DNA of 10,351 nucleotides from Pseudomonadota bacterium. Lineage in GTDB: Bacteria > Pseudomonadota > Alphaproteobacteria > Micropepsales > Micropepsaceae. The notes under the pieces were generated by a model. That model did not search any database. It had not been told where the DNA came from and worked only from the letters and a program-made list of their open reading frames with translations. Below, in pieces: positions 6,660 to 10,351 of this stretch; the first letter of the stretch is position 1; the number at the start of each line of letters is the position of its first letter. The stretch covers positions 1 through 10,351 of the forward strand of contig JAKAVI010000043.1 in the NCBI GenBank assembly GCA_021817355.1. The letters run 5' to 3'. The position numbers were made by a program, and so were the translations under genes.

Positions 6660-7745
6660 ATGATTCCTCCTGCCAAACTTGCTCGTCTTGTCGATCGCTA
6701 TGAGCAGCTTGAGGCGGAATTGGCCTCTGGTCACGCCGGCGGCGAATTCGCCCGGTTGTCCAAGGAGCACGCCGAACTGGCTCCTGTTATCCGTGCGATC
6801 CGGGCCTATCAGGAGGCACAACACGAACTAGAGGATGCCGCATCGCTCGCCAGTGATCCGGCGAGCGATGCGGAGATGCGCGAGCTGGCGATGGATGAGC
6901 GCAGCACCATCAAGGATCGGCTAATCCATCTTGAGCGTGATCTGCAAATCCAGCTGCTTCCCAAAGACGCGGCTGATTCCTCCCCATGCATTATCGAAGT
7001 GCGTGCCGGTACCGGTGGCGATGAGGCAGCGCTCTTTGCCGCAGATCTGTTGCAGATGTACCAACGCTACGCACAGCTGCAAGGTTGGAAAACCGAGGTC
7101 ATGGAACTCTCCGAATCGGATCTTGGAGGAATCAAGGACGCCGTAATGGAGGTTCGCGGTCAGGGAGCCTTTGCCAAGCTCAAATTTGAGGCCGGCGTGC
7201 ATCGCGTCCAGCGTGTACCAGTTACCGAAGCAGGCGGACGCATTCACACTTCAGCGGCAACCGTTGCGGTGCTGCCGGAACCGGAGGACGTGGATTTTGA
7301 GCTGGACGACAAGGATTTGCGCATAGACGTGTTTCGTGCTTCTGGTGCAGGCGGTCAGCATGTCAACAAAACCGAAAGCGCGGTACGGATTACCCATCTT
7401 CCCACGGGTCTTTTTGTCGCACAGCAGACCGAGAAGTCCCAACACAAGAACAAGGCTCAGGCCATGAAGCTGCTCAAAGCGCGACTTTATGAGCGTGAGC
7501 GTGAGAAGCTTGATAGTGCGCGAGCGGCTGAGCGCAAAGGTATGGTGGGTTCAGGTGATCGTTCGGAGCGCATCCGTACCTACAACTTCCCCCAGGGACG
7601 GGTGACGGATCACCGCATCAATCTTACACTCTACAAGCTCGACCGGATCATCAGTGGAGAAGATCTTGGCGAAATCATCGATGCCCTGATGGCAGAAGAC
7701 CAGGCTAGCCGCCTGGCCGCCATGGAGCAGGGCACTGGCTCATGA
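6660..7745 (+). CDS. prfA: Peptide chain release factor 1 (RF1)
   Basis: RF1 reads UAA and UAG in the ribosomal A site and triggers hydrolysis of peptidyl-tRNA. The 361-residue product matches the usual length of about 360. It has the helical N-terminal domain, [16 protein letters not shown], the stop-codon recognition tripeptide PVT (187-189, equivalent to E. coli PAT), [15 protein letters not shown], and the catalytic GGQ (231-233) within [16 protein letters not shown]. The recognition tripeptide indicates RF1 rather than RF2. The start is uncertain: ATG 6660 gives the family-typical [10 protein letters not shown] but has no clear Shine-Dalgarno, while an in-frame ATG at 6621 adds 13 residues including two cysteines ([13 protein letters not shown]) and also lacks one. 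I prefer 6660 on length and N-terminal similarity. prmC overlaps its stop by 4 bases, consistent with translational coupling. Confidence 0.95.
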   Translation: MIPPAKLARLVDRYEQLEAELASGHAGGEFARLSKEHAELAPVIRAIRAYQEAQHELEDAASLASDPASDAEMRELAMDERSTIKDRLIHLERDLQIQLLPKDAADSSPCIIEVRAGTGGDEAALFAADLLQMYQRYAQLQGWKTEVMELSESDLGGIKDAVMEVRGQGAFAKLKFEAGVHRVQRVPVTEAGGRIHTSAATVAVLPEPEDVDFELDDKDLRIDVFRASGAGGQHVNKTESAVRITHLPTGLFVAQQTEKSQHKNKAQAMKLLKARLYEREREKLDSARAAERKGMVGSGDRSERIRTYNFPQGRVTDHRINLTLYKLDRIISGEDLGEIIDALMAEDQASRLAAMEQGTGS

Positions 7746-8614
7746 ACGTCCGCGCTGTGTTAGCGGAAGGTTCGGTGCAGCTGGCGGCTGCGGGCATCGA
7801 AAGTGCGCGCCTCGATGCCCGCGTGCTACTGGGTGCGGTGCTGGGGGTGGCTCCGGCCTCTGTACCCAGTCTGAGCTGCGTCTTGAGTGCGCAGCAGAGA
7901 GCGCAGTTTGACGGGTGGGTCAGGCGCCGGGTGGATCGCGAACCACTCGCCTACATCCTCGGCCGCAAGGAATTTTGGAGCCTTGATTTTTGCGTCGGCC
8001 CCGGAGTTCTGGTGCCACGACCAGACAGTGAAACCCTGATCGAGGCTGCCCGTGAGGCCTTCGCTCACGGCCAGGGTCCGCAGACCATCGGCGACCTGGG
8101 TTGCGGATCAGGTTGCCTGATCATCACTGCCCTGCGTCTTTGGCCCAAGGCACGAGGCGTGGCGGTTGACCTGTCGGAGACTGCGCTGGAGTATACCCGC
8201 GCCAATGCGCGGCGCCTCGGTGTGGCTGAGCGGCTTGAGACCTGGCAGGGTGATTTCGCACAGGCTGAGGGCCAGTTTGACCTTGTGCTGTGCAATCCGC
8301 CCTATCTACGACAGAATGAACTGGCGGAAGCTGCGCCAGAATTGGGCTTTGAGCCCAAGCTCGCCCTCTGCGCCGGGGCCGACGGCCTGAGTGCCTTTCG
8401 CGCACTGGGAATGGTGTTCCAACGCATCCTGCGCCCCGGAGCGATCGCTGTGGTGGAGCTAGGGTTGGGGCAGTTGGCGGCGGTCGAGCAGGAATTTTTG
8501 GCCGCAGGGCTTGACGTTCGGGGGGCGCGGGCCGATCTCAATGGAGTGTCCCGGGCGCTTATAGCGCTACGAGCGGGCAAAAAAGTTGTTGGAATGCGTG
8601 GGCCGAGAGGGTAG
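7742..8614 (+). CDS. prmC: Release factor glutamine N5-methyltransferase PrmC
   Basis: PrmC (HemK) transfers a methyl group from S-adenosylmethionine to the glutamine of the GGQ motif in RF1 and RF2, raising termination efficiency. The 290-residue protein has the helical N-terminal substrate-binding domain (about 1-85, ending in [15 protein letters not shown]), the SAM-binding glycine motif GDLGCGSG (117-124) and the catalytic NPPY (185-188) in [14 protein letters not shown]. The downstream [18 protein letters not shown] is also typical. The start ATG 7742 shares bases with the prfA stop (ATGA overlap), the classic arrangement for enzyme and substrate gene. The last residues (about 278-290, [11 protein letters not shown]) run past the usual end and are basic. 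No missing key residue was seen. Confidence 0.95.
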   Translation: MNVRAVLAEGSVQLAAAGIESARLDARVLLGAVLGVAPASVPSLSCVLSAQQRAQFDGWVRRRVDREPLAYILGRKEFWSLDFCVGPGVLVPRPDSETLIEAAREAFAHGQGPQTIGDLGCGSGCLIITALRLWPKARGVAVDLSETALEYTRANARRLGVAERLETWQGDFAQAEGQFDLVLCNPPYLRQNELAEAAPELGFEPKLALCAGADGLSAFRALGMVFQRILRPGAIAVVELGLGQLAAVEQEFLAAGLDVRGARADLNGVSRALIALRAGKKVVGMRGPRG

Positions 8615-8674
8615 CTTCCGGCCCTGTGGGGTGAGCAGGAACCCCCGCCCGGCTGTGCTTAAGGCCAACCGGTC

Positions 8675-8690
8675 GACCGCGGGGGCGGTC
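8675..8690. repeat. 6-bp stem-loop GACCGC-GCGGTC after prmC
   Basis: GACCGC (8675-8680) and GCGGTC (8685-8690) form a perfect 6-bp stem closed by GGGG. An alternative 7-bp pairing exists: CCCCCGC (8642-8648) with GCGGGGG (8679-8685). The two are mutually exclusive. There is no T tract. It lies in the 184-base gap between prmC and the DUF4167 gene, which otherwise holds only that gene's ribosome-binding site; I see no clear promoter boxes. Confidence 0.35.
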
Positions 8691-8798
8691 TGGTGCACAA
8701 GCGCCAGTTCCTGAGTCAAAAGCGAAAGACGAGCAAACGTGCTCTGGGCCTGAATGCTCCAATCTCGGACATGCCCTCAGGCGTGGCGAGGAGAGGAA

Positions 8799-9227
8799 AT
8801 GCAGAATGTCGCAGGACCAACGGGTGGACAGGCAAGTGGGGCGAGGCCAAACAAAGGGGCTCAAGTGAAACGCTCACGAGGTCGCGGCCGCAGGCCGCAA
8901 AACAATACCAACAGGACGTTCGATTCCACTGGTCCGGAAATCAAGATCCGCGGCTCGGCGTCCCATGTTTACGAAAAATACCTGCAGCTTGCCCGCGATG
9001 CCAACTCGTCAGGCGACCGCGTAATGGCGGAGAATTACCTGCAGCATGCCGAGCATTATTTTCGGATCATGAGCGTCGCCCAGGCGCAGCAGGCGGCGCA
9101 GCAGGGTGCCAATGGAAAGACCAACGGCAATGGTGCCGACTATGGTCAGGCGACAGGCTCTGCGCCTTCGTTTTCGCTCGTTGATGAGGACGGCGAAGAA
9201 GAGGGTGAGGCGGCATCGGTCGAGTAG
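8799..9227 (+). CDS. DUF4167 domain protein, function unknown
   Basis: A 142-residue protein of the DUF4167 family, found mainly in Alphaproteobacteria and often located between prmC and clpB. The N-terminal third is basic and low in complexity, with KRSRGRGRR at 24-32, resembling RG/RGG-type nucleic-acid-binding stretches. The conserved core is about 38-92 (NRTFDSTGPEIKIRG, VYEKYLQLARDA, GDRVMAENYLQHAEHYFRIM), predicted helical. A Gln/Ala/Asn/Gly linker and an acidic tail (VDEDGEEEGE, 128-137) follow. No signal peptide or membrane segment is present, so it should be cytoplasmic. ATG 8799 is preceded by GAGGAGAGG (8788-8796), a strong Shine-Dalgarno; an in-frame ATG at 8754 would add 15 residues outside the family pattern. 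The context of translation-termination genes and a basic N-terminus suggests, but does not show, an RNA- or ribosome-related role. Confidence 0.9.
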   Translation: MQNVAGPTGGQASGARPNKGAQVKRSRGRGRRPQNNTNRTFDSTGPEIKIRGSASHVYEKYLQLARDANSSGDRVMAENYLQHAEHYFRIMSVAQAQQAAQQGANGKTNGNGADYGQATGSAPSFSLVDEDGEEEGEAASVE

Positions 9228-9280
9228 CTCGGCCTTCCCTTTCTCAACCCTCGCTGTTGCTATGGAGTCTCTGGTTTCAC

Positions 9281-9319
9281 TGGGCCGCGGTTGCGCTGGC
9301 GCAAAGACCGCGAGGCCTA
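9281..9319. terminator. Extended bulged stem-loop, possible terminator after the DUF4167 gene
   Basis: Three nested arms pair in order: GGCC (9283-9286) with GGCC (9314-9317), GCGGT (9287-9291) with ACCGC (9307-9311), and TGCG (9292-9295) with CGCA (9300-9303) around a CTGG loop. The right side has bulges GA and AAG. T9281-A9319 and a G-T wobble can extend the base. That makes 13 canonical pairs, the strongest structure I noticed in the window. No T tract follows, so intrinsic termination is uncertain. It sits 54 bases after the DUF4167 stop and just before the candidate clpB promoter. Confidence 0.45.
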
Positions 9320-9332
9320 ACGCAGCCAGGGT

Positions 9333-9361
9333 CTTGTCAGCCGAAAAAGACGTCCCACATA
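9333..9361 (+). promoter_or_regulatory. Candidate clpB promoter, possibly heat-shock (sigma32) type
   Basis: CTTGTCA (9333-9339) resembles the sigma32 -35 element CTTGAAA. CCCACATA (9354-9361), 14 bases on, loosely resembles the -10 element CCCCATNT. TTGTCA (9334-9339) is also a 5-of-6 match to a sigma70 -35 box, but no good TATAAT lies 16-18 bases further. The position, about 105 bases ahead of the clpB start and after a stem-loop, fits a separate clpB promoter, and clpB is a heat-shock gene in most bacteria. Assigned by eye. Confidence 0.35.
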
Positions 9362-9467
9362 GGATATGGACGTGGTGCTCCACTGAGGAGGCCGCGACAA
9401 TATTCGTTGATTGGACTCGTTCCGGCTGCCGAGCTTGGGGCCGGAAGGAAGGGCTAGAGGCTGGACC

Positions 9468-10351
9468 ATGGACATCGAGAAATTCACCGAGCGGGCAAGG
9501 GGCTTCATTCAGGCCGCCCAGGATCTGGCGCTGCGCTCAAATCATCAACAATTCAGGCCAGAGCATCTCCTGAAAGTGCTACTTGACGATGAGGAGGGGC
9601 TGGCAGCCCGCCTGATTCGATCTGGTGGCGGCCGTCCAGAGCAGGCTTTGAGGGATTGCGAGACCGCGCTGGCCAAGCTGCCGCGCGTCGAAGGTGGTTC
9701 GGGGCAGATCTATCTGGCCCCGGAAAGTGCACGGCTTTTCGATGCCGCCCAGGAGGCGGCGAAGAAGGCGGGTGATTCGTTTGTTAGCGCTGAGATATTG
9801 CTGCTTGCCCTCTCCATGGCACAGGGCACCGATGCCGCCCGCATTCTCAAGGATGCAGGTGCGGCTCCAGGGGCGCTTAATGGCGCCATCAAGGACTTGC
9901 GTCAGGGACGTCAGGCGAATTCGGCAACGGCCGAAAACGCCTATGATGCGCTTAAGAAGTACGCCCGTGATCTGACAGATGCGGCGCGGTCGGGCAGACT
10001 GGATCCGGTCATTGGGCGCGACGAAGAAATACGTCGCACCATCCAGGTTTTGTCCCGGCGCACCAAAAACAATCCGGTGCTCATTGGTGAACCGGGTGTC
10101 GGAAAAACCGCCATCGCCGAGGGCTTGGCCCTGCGCATCATCAATGGTGACGTGCCTGAAAGCTTGCGCGAGAAAAAGCTGATGGCCCTCGATATGGGCT
10201 CTCTTATCGCAGGGGCCAAGTATCGTGGTGAGTTCGAGGAGCGATTGAAGGCGGTACTAGGCGAGATCACCGCGGCCCAGGGCAAGGTTATCCTGTTTAT
10301 CGATGAGCTTCACACCCTAGTTGGGGCTGGTAAGGCCGAAGGGGCAATGGA
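9468..10351 (+). CDS. clpB: ATP-dependent disaggregase ClpB, 3' part beyond window
   Basis: ClpB is a cytoplasmic hexameric AAA+ chaperone that, with DnaK, pulls polypeptides out of aggregates after heat stress. The frame is open from ATG 9468 to the window end, covering 294 complete codons of a family of about 860 residues. Visible are the Clp N domain (about 1-145, [21 protein letters not shown] onward, with the two Clp repeats), the linker [18 protein letters not shown], the lead-in [21 protein letters not shown], Walker A GEPGVGKT (207-214, Lys213) and Walker B VILFIDE (Asp279, Glu280). The YRGEFEERL segment of the first ATPase domain is present. The middle coiled coil and second ATPase lie outside the window. 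The N-terminal sequence and HNQ-type start mark it as ClpB rather than ClpA or ClpC. AGAGG (9456-9460) lies 7 bases before the ATG. Regulation may be by the upstream candidate heat-shock promoter. Confidence 0.95.
   Translation, partial: MDIEKFTERARGFIQAAQDLALRSNHQQFRPEHLLKVLLDDEEGLAARLIRSGGGRPEQALRDCETALAKLPRVEGGSGQIYLAPESARLFDAAQEAAKKAGDSFVSAEILLLALSMAQGTDAARILKDAGAAPGALNGAIKDLRQGRQANSATAENAYDALKKYARDLTDAARSGRLDPVIGRDEEIRRTIQVLSRRTKNNPVLIGEPGVGKTAIAEGLALRIINGDVPESLREKKLMALDMGSLIAGAKYRGEFEERLKAVLGEITAAQGKVILFIDELHTLVGAGKAEGAM

Noticed and set aside
8693..9184. A 163-codon + strand frame overlapping the DUF4167 gene
   Set aside because: The overlapping frame starting at 8799 carries the DUF4167 core and a strong ribosome-binding site; this one has neither.
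1..10351. CRISPR arrays, tRNA or rRNA genes, intact insertion sequences, defence or toxin-antitoxin modules
   Set aside because: Looked for on both strands. No regularly spaced repeats, cloverleaf-like segments, transposase motifs or defence-type domains were seen; the window is ordinary chromosomal housekeeping sequence.

Overview
The window reads as a chromosomal housekeeping segment of an alphaproteobacterium, probably from the Rhodospirillales/Acetobacterales side. Three things point there: lysC directly followed by ptsP, the order prfA-prmC-DUF4167-clpB, and the DUF4167 protein itself, a family known mainly from Alphaproteobacteria. The species cannot be named from this sequence. All recognised genes lie on the + strand. 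No tRNA, rRNA, CRISPR array, intact transposase or prophage gene was seen.

Layout. Bases 3-1208 hold aspartate kinase (lysC), cut by the left edge. It is followed after 20 bases by ptsP (1229-3484), the nitrogen-type phosphotransferase enzyme I. A short, relatively AT-rich gap with a candidate promoter leads to a small exported protein with two cysteines (3637-3969). A 387-base non-coding, G-rich stretch (3970-4356) follows, with repeated GGGGAC/GTCCCC words and a stem-loop. Then come a RodZ-like membrane protein (4357-5403) and ispG (5434-6570), the same pairing as rodZ-ispG in E. coli. Next are prfA (6660-7745) and prmC (7742-8614), overlapping by 4 bases, the DUF4167 gene (8799-9227), and the first 294 codons of clpB (9468 to the right edge).

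How the genes relate. lysC-ptsP is probably one transcript joining amino-acid biosynthesis with nitrogen/carbon regulatory phosphotransfer. rodZ-ispG joins cell shape and isoprenoid precursor supply, including the undecaprenyl carrier needed for the wall. prfA-prmC joins release factor 1 to the enzyme that methylates its GGQ glutamine. clpB appears to have its own promoter region, with a stem-loop and a possible heat-shock promoter upstream.

No previously undescribed multi-gene system was found. The points most worth a second look are the repeat-bearing intergenic stretch at 3970-4356, the small two-cysteine exported protein, an A8 run at the catalytic/ACT boundary of lysC, the missing KFGGTS motif at the left edge, the uncharacterised DUF4167 protein, and the clpB leader.
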